DNA from: Podospora pseudocomata
Taxonomy: Eukaryota; Ascomycota; Sordariomycetes; Sordariales; Podosporaceae
Direction of reading: 5' to 3'
DNA: 64,000 bases
Assembly (NCBI RefSeq): GCF_035222375.1
Contig: NC_085888.1
Coordinates: forward strand, 1,922,001 to 1,986,000
Every line of letters begins with the position of its first letter. The first letter of the stretch is position 1. The notes under the pieces were generated by a model that searched no databases, was not told the DNA's origin, and saw only the letters and a list, made by a program, of their open reading frames with translations. Shown here in pieces: positions 1-12,398 of this stretch. The position numbers were made by a program, and so were the translations under genes.

Positions 1-1083
1 ACGAAAAGACAGTAGACAAACGGAACAAAGGCCTGGTGTGTCTGGGGGATTTATAGTCTTTCCTGGAAGCAGGCAGCTGTGTGATTCATCAGGGGTAAAG
101 GTCTAAAACTGAGAAATAGCAAGGCGTCCAATAATTTTGCTGGGAACGGTCTATGATTTGCAGTTGTCAAGTGCGTCAAGTACGTCAAGCTTGCAAGGCA
201 GACTTGTAGAATTACTAAGCTGTAGCCTGTGGGCCAATCAGAGGGGGGAATTGGGCGTTGGCTGGCAGGTTGGGCTGGGCACGTGAGGGATTTGAGGATG
301 ATGGTTGATGAACTTAAAAGCGAGCGGTCGGAGGAGAGGAGCCATAAATATGTAGGGGGAGAGACTGGGCTGGTGTTCCTGTTTCTTCAGAGCAAAAAGT
401 TGACCTTGAAAGACCAAACAGGAGCTTGATGCTGCTTGGGTGCTTGATAATTGGTCCGTGTGTTCTGTCAAAAAAGCTGTGACCCTGGCCACTCTTTTCG
501 CAGGTGACGCACGGCTCACCCAGGACTCTTCTTTATCTGATTGGTCACTTGAGCTCTTTTTTCGCCCCACCCAAGCATTGGGCTAGGAAAGAGAAACGGG
601 CCAGGGCTGGAGAGAGAAGAGACAGAGAGGAAATAATAGCGGAACTTTCGCGAGCTTGCCCAACTCGATTCTCCATCGCGCCTGTCACGACCACAACGAA
701 CAAGGGTCAAGGAAAGCAAGGTCGCCCATTTTCTTTACCTTACCTTCCCTCTCTCTATCCCCAAACAGCGCAGGCCAACATCTGAAACCTGCCTTTATTT
801 GAACTTTCCTTTATCTCATTGAATTTTATTTTTCTTTTCGGGGGAAAAATAACATCCATCACGTTACGCGCGCAGATCGAGAAGACATCAGTCCCTGCCT
901 CGCGATTTTTTTCCCCCGACTTCGTTGTCCAAGATAACCATCTGAGCCGACAACAACGAGGCGGCCAATCATCAACAACACCCGCTTGCCTCGTCACCGA
1001 GCACGACTGACGACAAACAAGCAACTACATCACCAGCATTTTCGTCTGCCTGCCACTGCGCGACATCGATCATCACCGAGACG
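1..1083. other. Intergenic / 5' leader of the Nup98-Nup96 gene
   Basis: I see no convincing gene here. The last 400 bases before the ATG at 1084 are rich in pyrimidine runs and short CAACA motifs, as in the leaders of strongly expressed filamentous-fungal genes. Short open frames in this stretch lack coding-like composition. Confidence 0.6.
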
Positions 1084-4000
1084 ATGGCGTTCGGCGGTTT
1101 TGGCGGCGGCGGCGGCGGTTTCGGCCAGAATAATAACACCACCGGCTCGACATTCGGCGGCTTTGGTGCTACAAACAACACATCTTCAGGTACGTGTCAA
1201 CGACTTTTCGGTTTGTTCGAGGACGACTTTCCATTGCGACATCGATCGACGGTCTCATCGAGCGATCACCACTGCTGCCGACGATGAACTTTTTCGAGAC
1301 CGCGACTGATTACTGACTGATGACCTAGGGTTTGGCACAGGCACAGGCTTTGGAGCAACCAACAATGCTGCCCCCGGCACCACTGGCGGCAGTCTCTTCG
1401 GCGGCGGCGGCGGCGGCGGCGGTACTACTGGAGGCTTTGGTACTAACACCACAGGAGGTGCTTTTGGAGGTGGTGGTTTCGGCGCCGCGAAGCCAGCATT
1501 CGGCACGCCAGCCAGCACAAGCGGTGGAGGCCTTTTTGGGAGCACAACTGCCACCGCCGGCGGCACCGGGTTCGGCTTTGGCAACACTGCCAACACCGCT
1601 GCCACGTCAACACCCTTTGGCGGCGGCGGTGGATCATCACTGTTCGGCGCAGCCAAGCCTGCCACAACCGGCTTTGGCGGGACAAGCACGGGCTTCGGCG
1701 CCGGGGCGACTGGCGGCAGCCTTTTCGGCGGTGGAGGCACAAGCACCACGGGGACCGGCTTCGGTGCGACGACCAACCCCGGGATCGGCACCGCGACTGG
1801 CGAAGCTCCAGGGACGGCTGTTGTTGCTTTCAACCCCCTGGTAGAAAAGGAGCCCAACAATGTGTCTCAGAGCAACTCATTCCAGAACGTATGCTTCATG
1901 GACGCCTACAAGCGCTGGTCTCCTGAGGAGCTTAGATTGGTCGACTACAACCAGGGTCGGAAATCTGGAGGGGCTACCGGGTCGACGTTTGGAAGCACCA
2001 ACTTTGGAGGCTTTGGCGCTACCGGGACAACAACAACTAATACTGGCTTCGGCGGCGGTGCCACCACGGGATCAAGCTTGTTTGGTGGCGGTGGAACAAG
2101 CGGAGGATTCGGAGCAGCAACAACTACTCCAGCTGCCAATACCGGTGGCTTCGGCGGCAGCAGTCTCTTCGGTGCTAAGCCTGCAACAGCAACCACTGGC
2201 ATGTTTGGAGGCACCCCCGCGCAACCTGCCGCTACGGGTGGCAGTCTCTTTGGAGGTGGTGGAGGTGGTTTTGGCACCACGGGAACAACTACTGGTGGCT
2301 TCGGCGGTGGAGCTGCCACGACCGGTACTAGTCTCTTCGGCACCAACACCGCAACTGCCGCGAAACCCGCCTCCGGCTTCAGCTTTGGAACCGGTGGCAC
2401 CGCGACTACTAATACCGGCTTTGGAGGCACCGGCACTGCTGGCACCGGCACTGGACTCTTTGGAGCCGCTACACAACAACCTGCCGCAACCGGCGGCGGG
2501 CTTTTCGGCACTCAGCAACAACAACAACCTGCCACGTCGGGCTTTGGCGGCTTTGGCCAAACCGCGGCCCAACCCGCTGCCACAGGAGGTATCTTTGGAA
2601 CCGCACCAGCCAAGCCTGCCACTGGTCTGTTTGGAACTGCCACCACAACCGCTCAACCGGCGACGGGCGGCTCTTTGTTCGGTGCGACTGGAACGACAAC
2701 AAACACAGGATTTGGCGGAGCTGCCGCCCAGCCCGCAGCGGGCGGGAGTCTCTTCGGGGCGAAGCCGGCAACTGGTGGGCTCTTCGGTACAACCACGACA
2801 CCTGCCGCGACCGGCGGTGGTCTCTTCGGGAATGCTCAGCAACAGCCTGCTGCCACAGGATTCGGCGCCGGCCTGGGCCAGAATAACCAGCAAAAGCCTC
2901 TTTTTGGCAACACCACCACTGGTGGCGGTCTCTTTAGCCAGCCGGCACAACAGCAGGGCGGTTCGCTATTCGGCGCTTCTCAGACGCAGCCCCAGCTCGG
3001 CTTGGGCAACTCTCTGCTTGGTGCTTCCCAACAACAACAGCAGCAGCAGGGTTTGTCGACTAGCATCAATGACCTTTCCGCTTATGGTGCCGCTACCTTG
3101 TTCTCGGGTCTCAGTGATGACAAGATCGTCAATCCTGGGCCCCTGGCCACTCCTCTAGGTGGCAAGCCCAAGGTTAAGAGCCGGTCGATTTTGCCCATGT
3201 ACAAGCTCAGCCCCGCGAACGCTTCCCGCTTCGTCACCCCGCAGAAGAGAGGCTACGGTTTTTCGTACAGCGCCTATGGGTCGCCTGCTACGCCTTCCAG
3301 CATCTCGAGCACCCCCGGCGGCTTTGGACAAAGTCTTTTGGCCAGCAGTGTCAACCGTGGTTTGAGCAAGAGCATTTCTGCCAGCAACCTGCGCCGCAGC
3401 TTCAACGTTGAAGATAGTATCCTGCAGCCAGGTGCTTTCTCGGCCAACTCGAGCATGCGTCTTCTTGGCAGCGCTAGCAGCAACAAGAAGCTGATCATCA
3501 ATAAGGACATGCGGAGCGATCTGTTCAGTAGCAGTGATAAGAAGCAAGCTCAGGAAGATGCGAGCGGTGCTCGCAAGTTGGCCAAGAGAGTGAGCTTCGA
3601 TACCAGCACAGCTGATAGTCCCAGCAACGACGAGGTCGCTGCGATTACGGATGGCAGCGAGAATGATCTTGGCTATCTCAGGCCTTCCATTCGTTCCACC
3701 AACAACGGCGCCAACGGCAGCAAGGCTTCTCCTGCCTCTGCCGCTCCCGAGATGACAAAAGTCAAGGGCAATGAGCTTGCCATCGTCCATGAGGAAGAAT
3801 CTCCTGCCGCCGCTCGGGTTACGCTTGCTGCCAAAGCTCCCGCCTCCCCATCTGCTGGTTCTGATGAGGCTGGTGAGTATTGGATGAGCCCGTCGCTCGA
3901 GGACATCCGCGCCATGAACAGGACGCAGCGCCAAAAGGTTGTCGACTTTACTGTTGGTCGCGTCCACGTGGGTAATGTCCAGTTCAAGGTTCCTGTCGAT

Positions 4001-6866
4001 CTCAGCAACATCAACGTGGATGAGATCATTGACAACATTGTCATCCTGGTTCCCCGCTCAGCCACCGTGTACCCGGTTGCGGCCAAGAAGCCGCCCGTAG
4101 GCAAGGGCCTGAACGTTCCTGCGCTGATCTCGCTCGAGCATTCATGGCCCCGTGGTGGCAGGGACGTCAGTGGCCGCCGTCTTGAAAAGCACATTCAGAA
4201 GCTCAAGGCTATCCCCGACACGACTTTTGAAGACTACGACCCGGAGACTGGCGTCTGGCAGTTTTCTGTAGAGCACTTCACTACCTATGGTCTGGATGAT
4301 GATGACTCCGACGATGAAGAGTTTGAGGAGGAAGCCATCCAGCCTATGCAAGCTGCCAAGCGTGCTCAGCACGTTGAACAGATCCCGAGCCCGGTTGTCG
4401 AGGCCTCGTCCACGTCGCCTGTTGACCCCGATGACACCTTTGAGTTCAAGCGCAGCCGCCGCACTCTGCCTGGCGCCTTCGACGACGATGAAGCCGCCAT
4501 GTTCGATGAAGAAGAGGACTCTGATGTCTCTCACCAGGGTACGCCACCTCATGAGCCCCTGGACGCTGACACCCCCATACCATCACGGGAGTGGCCTGAA
4601 GATGAAAGCATGGCTGACGGACCCGATGACTTCCAGCTCGAAGCCTATGACGACTCGTACGAACAAGGGTCGGTCGACGGCGCCCAGGATGAGTTCCAGC
4701 TCTCCCGTTACGACGACAACGCTGAGCGACTCCCTGCTGGCATTGTGAGAGCACGGATGCGGGCGCTCAAGAAGTCGACAGCCCCGACCAAGATTGAGGT
4801 GGCCGGTGGTGATGATTGGACTCAGATTTTGCAGGCGAGCGTGCGGGCGCCCAGGACGGTGGATCGGGCCACGCTTCGGGAACTCAACGAGACGGGGGCG
4901 GTTTGGGATATGAAGGATCGCGGGAGCCCCGCGCCCAAGGACGTGGCGGTGAATAATAACGACGACGGGTTTGCGACCAGTCTGGACTTGATGAAGTCGC
5001 TGTTTCAGCAAACGAAAGGCGGGCCGACTCAGTCCTCGCAGGCATCGCCCGCGAAGGGGTTCGTGAAGGTCGGTCTCCCGCTTGTCTCCTAGTTTTTCTT
5101 TTTTGCACACAAAACACACACACACACACACACACACACTCTTTGTCTCACTACCCAAAAATTGCATCAACACCCGGTTTAGTAATTCTACGTATAATGA
5201 ATTGAAACATTTTCTGACATTTTTTTTTCTTGTGTTACAGTGGCCATACCAGACGCGTTCCAAGGTTGAAGACGACGAGACTCAGTCGGTCCCTCGTCCT
5301 ACTTGGGGCCCTGACGGGGTTCTCGTGACGGCTCACGACGGCGAGGCCAGCCTGCAGGCTGTTGACGGCACGATCACTCCTGGTGGGGAGGCGCAGGTCA
5401 ACCCCAAGATTCTGGCTCAGCTTCAGCAGTATATCGATAGCGTTTCTGGCTATCAGGGAGATTCGGGCCCGGAGTTTAAGAAGGTGGCGCAGGGTGATGC
5501 CGTTTGGGAGCTGGCGTCGCTGCTTTTTGACGAGAACGGCGTTGGACTGACTGGTTTCTGGCGGCAACTGGTGCTGGAATCGACCAAGACTGCGCTTGCG
5601 AGGGCTGAGTCGCCGGAGGAGAAGGCCATCATTTGTTTGGCTGGGAATTTGGTCCCGGAGGCGTGTGCGCAGCTTGTCAAGGGGAGAGATATGAGACTTG
5701 CTGTGCTGGTTGCTGGGGTCGGGAGTCAGCAGGCGGATATCAAGGCTCAATTGAGGGACTGGAGGGAGTCGAATGTTCTCTCTGAGATTTCCGAGCCCGT
5801 CCGCGCGGTTTATGAACTTCTGGCCGGCAATGCCTGTGTTTGTGACGGGGTCAAGGACGCGCCGATTGAAAGTAGGGTTAGTTCCTTTACCATTTCTCAG
5901 CGGTTCGGGTTGACTTGGGAGCAGGCTTTTGGGCTGAGGCTGTTTTATTCTGCCGCCGAGGACGGGGCGCCGAACGTGAAGGGGGCGATCAAGAGTTTTC
6001 AGATGGATGTCGAGCAGGACAGGGAGCCGGAGCCGGGGAGTCAGATGTGGAGTTTGTTGAAGGCGTTTGCGAACCAGGAGTTTGACTGGAGTGATGGGCG
6101 GTTGGGGTGGTTGATGACGAGGGCTATTCATGCGAGCGGCAAGGTTGGGTTCGGGGAGGATGATGTCGGGAGGCTGGACAGGGCGAGTGTTGGGTTTGCG
6201 GGGGCGTTGACGGGGATGGGGGATTGGGTGCCTGCGGCGTTTGTGCTGCTGCAGCTGAGCGAGAGGGAGGCGAGGGAGAGGGCGGTTAGGGATCACCTTG
6301 GGAGGCACGCCAGTTTTATTGGTGCGCCGAGGAACCCGGGCAGTGCGTTCAGTGCGCTCAAAAAGTTTGGAGTCCCAGAATCATGGATCTGGGAGGCGAA
6401 GGCGCTGGATTATAGGGCCAGGGGAGAAACCCACCAGGAGTTTCTCGCGCTGGTCTGGGCGAAAAACTATGCCGAGGCGAACAGGGCTTTTGTTACAAAG
6501 GTTGGGCCGGATCTGGTTATTGGGAGGGAGTACAAGAAGCTGGCGACGTATGCGCAGCTGCTGTTCAAGGTGAAGAGGAATATTTCGGACTGGGACAGGG
6601 CGGCGGTGGTGTATTTGCTTTACCCCTTGGTTAGGCTGGAGAAGGGGAAGAAGAAGAGCAAACTGGATGAGACGGAGGAGAGGCTGTTTGATGGGTTGGT
6701 TTCGCTGAGGGGGATGGCGAGGGGGGATTTGAGGCAGGAGGCTGCGATTGCGGACATGGCGGAGGAGTTGATTCGGGTTAGGGGGGGGGAGGCGAGGCTC
6801 TATGGGTTGCTGCCGAGGGATGTTGCGGGGCGGTATAGGAGGGCGGAGGTGTTGGGGGAGATGTGA
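1084..6866 (+). CDS. NUP145: Nucleoporin Nup98-Nup96 precursor (Nup145/SonB type)
   Basis: Three exons: 1084-1189, 1332-5068 and 5241-6866, giving about 1822 residues. The N-terminal half is packed with FG, GFG and GLFG repeats (SLFG, GLFG and TGFG units), the phase that binds transport receptors in the nuclear pore. Inside it, near residues 215-255, lies a GLEBS motif (SFQNVCFMDAYKRW then SPEELRLVDYNQGRK) that docks the Gle2/Rae1 mRNA-export factor. Residues about 880-1020 form the Nup98 autoproteolytic domain, ending in VWQFSVEHFTTYG; by family rule, cleavage falls between Phe1018 and Thr1019. The released C-terminal part matches Nup96/Nup145C, a Y-complex scaffold subunit (GDAVWELASLLFDE, AIICLAGNLVPEA). 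Intron 1 is phase 1 and intron 2 phase 0; donors are GTACGT and GTCGGT, and the last intron ends TTGTGTTACAG. The start is the first ATG followed directly by FG-rich sequence. A single gene carrying GLEBS, protease and Nup96 parts is normal for filamentous fungi. The exact donor of intron 2 is the least certain point. Confidence 0.95.
5069..5240 (+). other. Intron 2 of the Nup98-Nup96 gene with an AC dinucleotide tract
   Basis: This phase-0 intron lies downstream of the autoproteolysis site. It holds a perfect AC tract at about 5114-5139 and a T-rich stretch before TTACAG. The upstream frame meets a stop at 5090-5092 if the intron is retained. Confidence 0.75.
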
Positions 6867-7732
6867 GTTGATTTTGTCAGGGAAAATAGGAATGAAGGGA
6901 AAGGGGGGTTTAATTTGGTCTTTTTTTTATTTTTTATTTTTTTGTTTTTGTATTATCAGTAGTGTGTAGGAACTAATGGGATTTTTGTTACTTGGGAAAA
7001 AAACAGGGGGGGTGGGGGGGAGCGATATTGGTTTTGTTTGTGAGCATTTGGTGATGAGTAGCGGGTTTACTTTTGAGGGAGGGGGGAAGGGGGGTTAGTT
7101 AGATTAGTATAGCTAGCTGAATCAATCAAGGGGGTGGATGATTCTAACTTTTGGTGTGTCTTCTTGTGTTGTGATCCTGTGAGGAATCACCCTTCCCACA
7201 GTTTGACAAGCTCGGTGAAATAGAGGGACACAATATATCATGGCTGTCAACTTGGGTCTCTTTGCAAAGGGGATAGGCCTCGAAAGATGGTTATAGAGGA
7301 TGTCGAGGGTGGACAGACAGGCTTGTCGAATACAATTGCAGACATAAAGGTCCCATGTGTTTCCTCTTGTCGACAAGTCCTCTGATGTTTATCGATAGGT
7401 AGGTAGGCACCTGGTCCAGTGTCTCTCCTAAGGCTTTCCCCACCGGTTGATACACAAATGGTGTGTACGACATTAGAGGGGCTTGCGAGGGAGCAAGCTC
7501 CAGAAGTGATATGCACAACATGCCGATTTTTGAAGCAGAAACATCCTCTCTGGCATGTCCATGAAGGATACCTACCTACCATAGATACCATACAGCCACT
7601 CAAACACATGACACAGCAACTCACGCTCTCGACCAAGCCGACTTGATAGATCAAATCCGTTACTGATATATATACACATACCCCGATTCCTGAATCATTC
7701 CCCCCATACCCCCGAGCTCTCAACTCGAACAA
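6867..7732. other. Convergent 3' intergenic region
   Basis: Lies between the ends of the nucleoporin gene (+) and the permease gene (-). T-rich and G-rich runs at 6900-7090 look like 3' UTR and polyadenylation sequence. I see no gene: the open frames on the minus strand at 7122-7732 are short, overlap one another and are rich in Cys, His and Ser without recognisable motifs. Confidence 0.6.
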
Positions 7733-9398
7733 TCACTTCCCCTCCTCAACCAAAACCGCCGCCCTATCCTTCCTCAACCCCAGCTGCCCAGTATCATACC
7801 CATTCTCCTCCAAAAACCCCCTGAACCTCTCATCCTCATCCCTGATCATGTCTTGCTCCACCCTCGGCACCCAAACCCAGCACAGCACCGCACTCAACAC
7901 ACACCCCGCGCTCGACACATAAAACGGATACTGGGCCGACAGCACCTCGCTCCCCCCCCCAGCCTTGACAATATACGGAAATACATAGGTCCCCACAAAA
8001 GCCCCCAGCTTTCCAACCGCAGCCGCAACCCCATAATACTGCCCCCTCACCCCCGTAGCACAAGTCTTCGCAGCCAACACCCCAATATTGTTCCCCGGCC
8101 CCAGCTCCCCCAGGCTCTGAAAGATCCCAAACACCACCGCAAACCCTCCCACCACCCCCGGCCTCGCCAGATAGGGGTAACAACCCGCCATCACAAACCC
8201 AACAACCCCCTGGAGCAAAACCCCAACCGCAAGCGCCCTCTTAGGACCCAACAAGTCAGACACCGGAGCGCCCAGCATCGTGCCCGGGATGTAAAACAGG
8301 TTGATCACCGTGTTCCACCCAAAAACCGTCGTCAGCGGCGCAGAGTCCCCGTCAAAAATGTTCGCCAGGATCGTGCTCGAGTAGATCGAAAACGAGTACG
8401 CCGAAAAGTCGTACAGAAACCAGATAGAACTGACGACAAACAGCCTCCAACCATAAAACCTAAACACAAGCCTGTACGGCGTGCGCGCGTGCTTCATCGA
8501 GTGCTTCTGGAACTCCTCTGGCTCCTTGAGGAAAAACCTCAGGACAAACAGGCTGAGCGGAAACACCACCCCGATCCCGAGACTCGTCCTCCAAATAACT
8601 TCCAGGTTGGTGTTGTGGCACGCGGCCGCCACAAGCCAGGGGACAAAAGCCCCCATCACGAAGCCCTATCCCTTTGTCAGCACACCCCCACCCTCTCTTT
8701 TGTTGTAGCAGAGGTAAAACTCACCCAGTCAATCATGCTGTTCGTAAAAAAAATGAACCACATATTCCTCGTTCCCTTCCTCAGCTCCCCTGACGACTCG
8801 GCCGCCGCGACGCTTCCCGCAGGGTACTCCCCCCCGATCCCGATCCCGACAAAAAACCTCCACGCCGTCAGCACGTTGAACATGCCCACCGCGTCCCCTT
8901 TGTAGTAACTCCCCGTGCTCAACGCCGTGAACAAGATCAGGATCAGCGTCGACAGCAACAGTGAGTTTGTCCTCGACCACTTATCACTCAGATACCCAAA
9001 CAGCAACTGCCCCACCACCGTTCCGGCGAAGGCGATGGCGCTGAGGTAGGATTTGGCTGTGGAGGTGGACCAGAGGGGGCCGTACTGGATTGCGAGGACG
9101 GTTATGACGGAGCCGATCACCTTTTCCCTTGCGGGTTAGTAACTGTCTGGTGGGGAAAGGTAGGGAAAGGGGGAGAGGTTACGTTGTTGATATACCCGTC
9201 AGAAAACAACCCTGCTCCGCAGGCGACGACGGGGAGGAGCTTTTGCCAGAGCGTTTTGTCATTTGGAGCTTCACTGCTGCTGACGGCGAGGGGGTTCTCG
9301 TTTTGGGTATGAGTCGGTGGGCTTGACGAGGAGAGGGGGACTTTCGGAGGAGGGTTTTGGTCCGAGCTGGCGCCCGAATCGGCGCTTTCTTCCTTCAT
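7733..9398 (-). CDS. MFS transporter, Git1-like phosphate/glycerophosphodiester permease
   Basis: Three exons on the minus strand: 9398-9183, 9120-8725 and 8665-7733, giving about 514 residues, the normal length for a 12-helix MFS carrier. The N-terminal tail is Ser/Pro-rich and cytosolic. TM1 opens with VVACGAGLFSDGYINN and runs across intron 1 into VIGSVITVLAIQYGP, a signature of the fungal Git1/phosphate:H+ symporter branch. The MFS loop signature is seen as FGYLSDKWSR and the conserved RFFVGIGIGGEYP lies at TM4. Exon 3 holds the second half, from GFVMGAFVPW onward, with PVSDLLGPKRAL as the equivalent loop. Both introns are phase 0; intron 1 has a textbook CTAAC branch point. Likely role: plasma-membrane uptake of glycerophosphodiesters or phosphate by proton symport. 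The substrate is inferred from family only. The start at 9398 is the first ATG after a CT-rich leader. Confidence 0.9.
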
Positions 9399-10495
9399 TC
9401 TTTCTCTGCGTTCTCGATCGGGGATTGGCTTTGGGGACGGAGAAGAAGAAGTGAAGGATGAAAAAGAGAAGAAAAAAATTGAATGAAAAAGGGGGGAAGT
9501 GGGAGAGCGCTGCGACGTTGCTGCACGCCGGCCGGCCGAACGGTCGGCGTGGCTTGTGAGCTTCCGGTGTGATGGGTCGCGGAGGCTGAAAGGCCCTTGA
9601 CTTACGCTAGGGTAGGTTAGATGGTTGTCAGTCAGACGAGGGTGTGTTGTTAGAATAATCAAATATATAAAAAGATTGATTCGGTGTATATGAGTGCGGA
9701 CTCACCTACGTAATAAACGTGTGCTAAATCGAAAGGTCAACTTGGGAAAGTCGAGTCAACAGAATTGAGAATAGGCTGTGATGTAAGACTCGGTGAGAAT
9801 AACGGTTGCTAAGGTTAGGAGAAGCCACGGGAGTTGCTTGGTTAAGCTGGGGGGCTGTCGTGCCAGTGGGCTGCAAGTGGCAGAGAATGCATGAGGCAGG
9901 AGCGGTGGAAGGGAGCACGTATTCTCCTTCAGTTCAGATAGGAACACGTTACTTGGAAAGAAAGTGTCGAAAAGATAAAACCAATGGGTCTCTCATATTT
10001 GGTAGGCGTGTTATTTGATTCTGTTCAAGGTCGAGGCGCTCCCCCCCTCCAGAGTATACCTCTCGCTGACCGTACTGCCCTCAATAAGCACAGGTTTTTT
10101 TTATACCTTGTCTTTCCAACATTATATCCGATACCAACACCCTTGCTTGTGTCCCATGTCTCGCTCTCTCCGCTAATCGGCGGTGTGCTTCTGGTGTTGC
10201 TCTACATGATGCCTGCCTTCGAGATGTTGAAGGAAAGCAGGTGACGTCGGGGTCACATGCGCTAATAGAAAGCTCGGGGGTAAAGCAAGCTTTGCGAGTC
10301 AAACGGCCCGCAGCACCGTCCGCCTCGGCATGCATCCCGGCATTTGATTGCTCTATCAAAAATGGTCTTTAAGACAAACCAACAGACAGGCCTCAAACAC
10401 AAACCAATAGGGTCTTCATGATGGTGACAATGTACTGCACATGTACCTAAACAGCTGAGAGACTCTGGGCAGGAGGTGGGGGAACAGGCTGACTA
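9399..10495. other. Intergenic region upstream of the permease
   Basis: Contains the permease leader (TTTTCTTCTC-type runs on its coding strand near 9430-9480) and then about 1 kb of unremarkable sequence. I see no gene. Confidence 0.5.
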
Positions 10496-10810
10496 GTGAG
10501 GCGTCATGTTTTAGACTCTGCTTCTCGGATTTGGTCTTGTTGGGTGGTTCCTACGTTTCTGTTCAAGATTTTCATTTGGGAGCCCCTCTGGAAGGGTATA
10601 TATATTTGGGCCCAGGTCCAATACACCGATTACATCCCGCAGTGGTTTATCCAGGATCAGGAAGAGGCTGTCGGATGGCTGGTCGAGACATGTGGCTACC
10701 CTGCGGGATATAAAAAGCTGGACCGGTTCTTTCTTCATAACCCGGCACGTGAGAACCTTGGGAAAGTATTGCGGAAATACCTGAGGAGGCCAAAGCGACA
10801 GTTGGCATAG
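10496..10810 (+). pseudogene. Open frame without ATG, possible gene remnant or terminal exon
   Basis: A 104-codon open frame ends in TAG at 10808-10810. Its residue mix is protein-like: aromatic segments such as LFKIFIWEPLWKGIYIWAQ and YTDYIPQWFIQDQEEAVGW, and a basic C-terminus ending RKYLRRPKRQLA. No in-frame ATG starts it, and I could not find a convincing upstream exon that joins it. It may be the last exon of an unrecognised gene or the remnant of one. I do not recognise the family, and chance openness cannot be ruled out. Confidence 0.25.
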
Positions 10811-11198
10811 GGACGGAGAGCGCGGGAGAGGTCGGAGCAGGTACAAGAGTGTCAATGTCTTAAAAATGATGGGCATGCCCCTTGACTATCTTTTTAGACC
10901 TCTCGACTGTCTCGAAAGCGTCCCTCGACTATCTTCAGAGGCCACAGATCCCCCATTACACACAGTGTGACCCCCTCTGTGTAAGTGAAGCATTAAATCA
11001 AGCTGAAATTAGACATGTGTCCCATGTTTTCTCCACAGGTCGCACTCCTCCTCGTGTGATCCCGCGCACTACATGCTGTGCTCATCACATCCCGACCAGT
11101 CAATCCCATCCCTTCCCCAACGCCAAAACACCGAAACCCAAAAAGCAAATTGGTATCATCAATTCATCCATTTTTGACCGTTCTTTCAGAATACCACC
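10811..11198. other. Intergenic region
   Basis: Low-complexity C-rich sequence at 11090-11150, probably the 3' flank of the minus-strand membrane-protein gene. Nothing else is seen. Confidence 0.4.
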
Positions 11199-12398
11199 CT
11201 AACCACCTATACTGGTCCGTCTATTGCCCGGTTCATACGGTGGAAGCATGGGTGCTGATGGCCTCATCCCATCCGACACCAACGCGTGTTCCATATCAGA
11301 CGTGGTCGTCATCTGGTCCTCCTCGAGCAAACTGGGCATCCGGTGGTGATTATGTGGGTGCGGGTACTGCTGTTGATGTGGTGGGTGAGGGACGTAGTCT
11401 CTCGAAGGTGGTTGTCGGTGCTGATGCCTCATGCCGTCTGACACCAACGCTGCTTCGGCATTATCGCTATCTTCGTCCAAAGAGACTCGGTTGAAAGCAT
11501 CCGACTGCGGCCGTCGGTGTGGCGATGGCACCGCACCGCCTGCTCCCACGGGTCGCCGTGGGATGGCGGCTGTGTGAGCCCGAGCAGGAACCGCCGAGTA
11601 AGCGGGGCGCGATGTTGAGGCCGTCGTGGTGCTTCGAAGAGAAGCAGTGCGTGAAACGATGCCTTCGCTTGGTGGTGCTGGTGGCGCCAGATTGACTCTT
11701 GCGGCGCTGGAGATGGGTGATGGCTCCTCGAGGTCCTTGACCGCCTTAAGATTCACCTCCTCTTCCTCCCCCGAACTGCCAATCTTGATATACTTGAGCT
11801 CCAAGATGCGGACGATGTTGAGGACAATGGTCGCAATGTAAAAGAAGACCAAAGCGTGGGCGAACCCAAAATATGCGCGCTCCAGAGGGCAGAACTTGTC
11901 TAGTTCCCCGGGCATGTTTTGGTTCCCGTCAGTGAAGCCATTAGTCGAGAACCCGTTCAGGGCATCGCCGGCCAGATACTCCTTTGGCCGCGTGAGGCCG
12001 ACACAACTGACAGGAAGGCCATTCCAGGCAAGCAAGGATATGATGACCATCGTCATGGCGCAAAAGATCAAGTCGAGAACCACAAAAGCAACCAGCCATG
12101 GCTCCGTTATGGAACGCCAGTTGTAGTGTTGAACCAAAATGGCGATGGTGGTGTACACGGTGATGAGGACGATCTGACAAGGTGTCAGCCTTAACTCGAG
12201 CTAGGTCGGTGGGACAATTGGAGACAGAAGGAAACATACCAACAGCTCAAGGATGACCATGTGCTGTGTCATACCAAGCTTCTTGACATGAATCCATATG
12301 GTGTTGAAGCCATGTAGAGCGGTCGATACTAAAGCCGCAGCAAGCTGCAGTGTTCGGGCGATGGCAAGCCATCTTGAAGATGACCCCCAACCCATCAT
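11199..12398 (-). CDS. MARVEL-like four-helix membrane protein with long cytosolic tail
   Basis: Two exons, 12398-12240 and 12173-11199, joined in phase 0 by a 66-nt intron (donor GTATGT, CTGAC branch, CAG). The product is about 377 residues. Four hydrophobic segments are visible at about residues 10-30, 46-68, 74-97 and 140-163, a MARVEL-like layout, with a Cys-containing loop between TM3 and TM4. The remaining 200 residues are a disordered Ser/Pro/His-rich tail. Near its end are two copies of a short motif, ALVSDGMRHQHR and ALVSDGMRPSAP, the second followed by LPPYEP. The divergent neighbour at 13330 has a related tail motif and a similar first helix. Fungal MARVEL-like proteins often sit in plasma-membrane domains; a precise role here is not known. 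The start is the first of two adjacent ATGs and leads straight into TM1. Confidence 0.85.

Noticed and set aside
1255-3158. Long open frames in other frames of the FG-repeat exon
   Set aside because: Pro/Val- or Ser/Ala-rich shadows of the GFG and GLFG repeats.
5235-6308. 357-codon open frame on the minus strand
   Set aside because: Lies opposite the Nup96 exon; Pro/Arg/Leu-rich shadow caused by codon bias.
7853-8905. 350-codon open frame on the plus strand
   Set aside because: Opposite the MFS permease, whose helices and splice sites are clear; the plus frame is Pro/His/Arg/Lys-rich.
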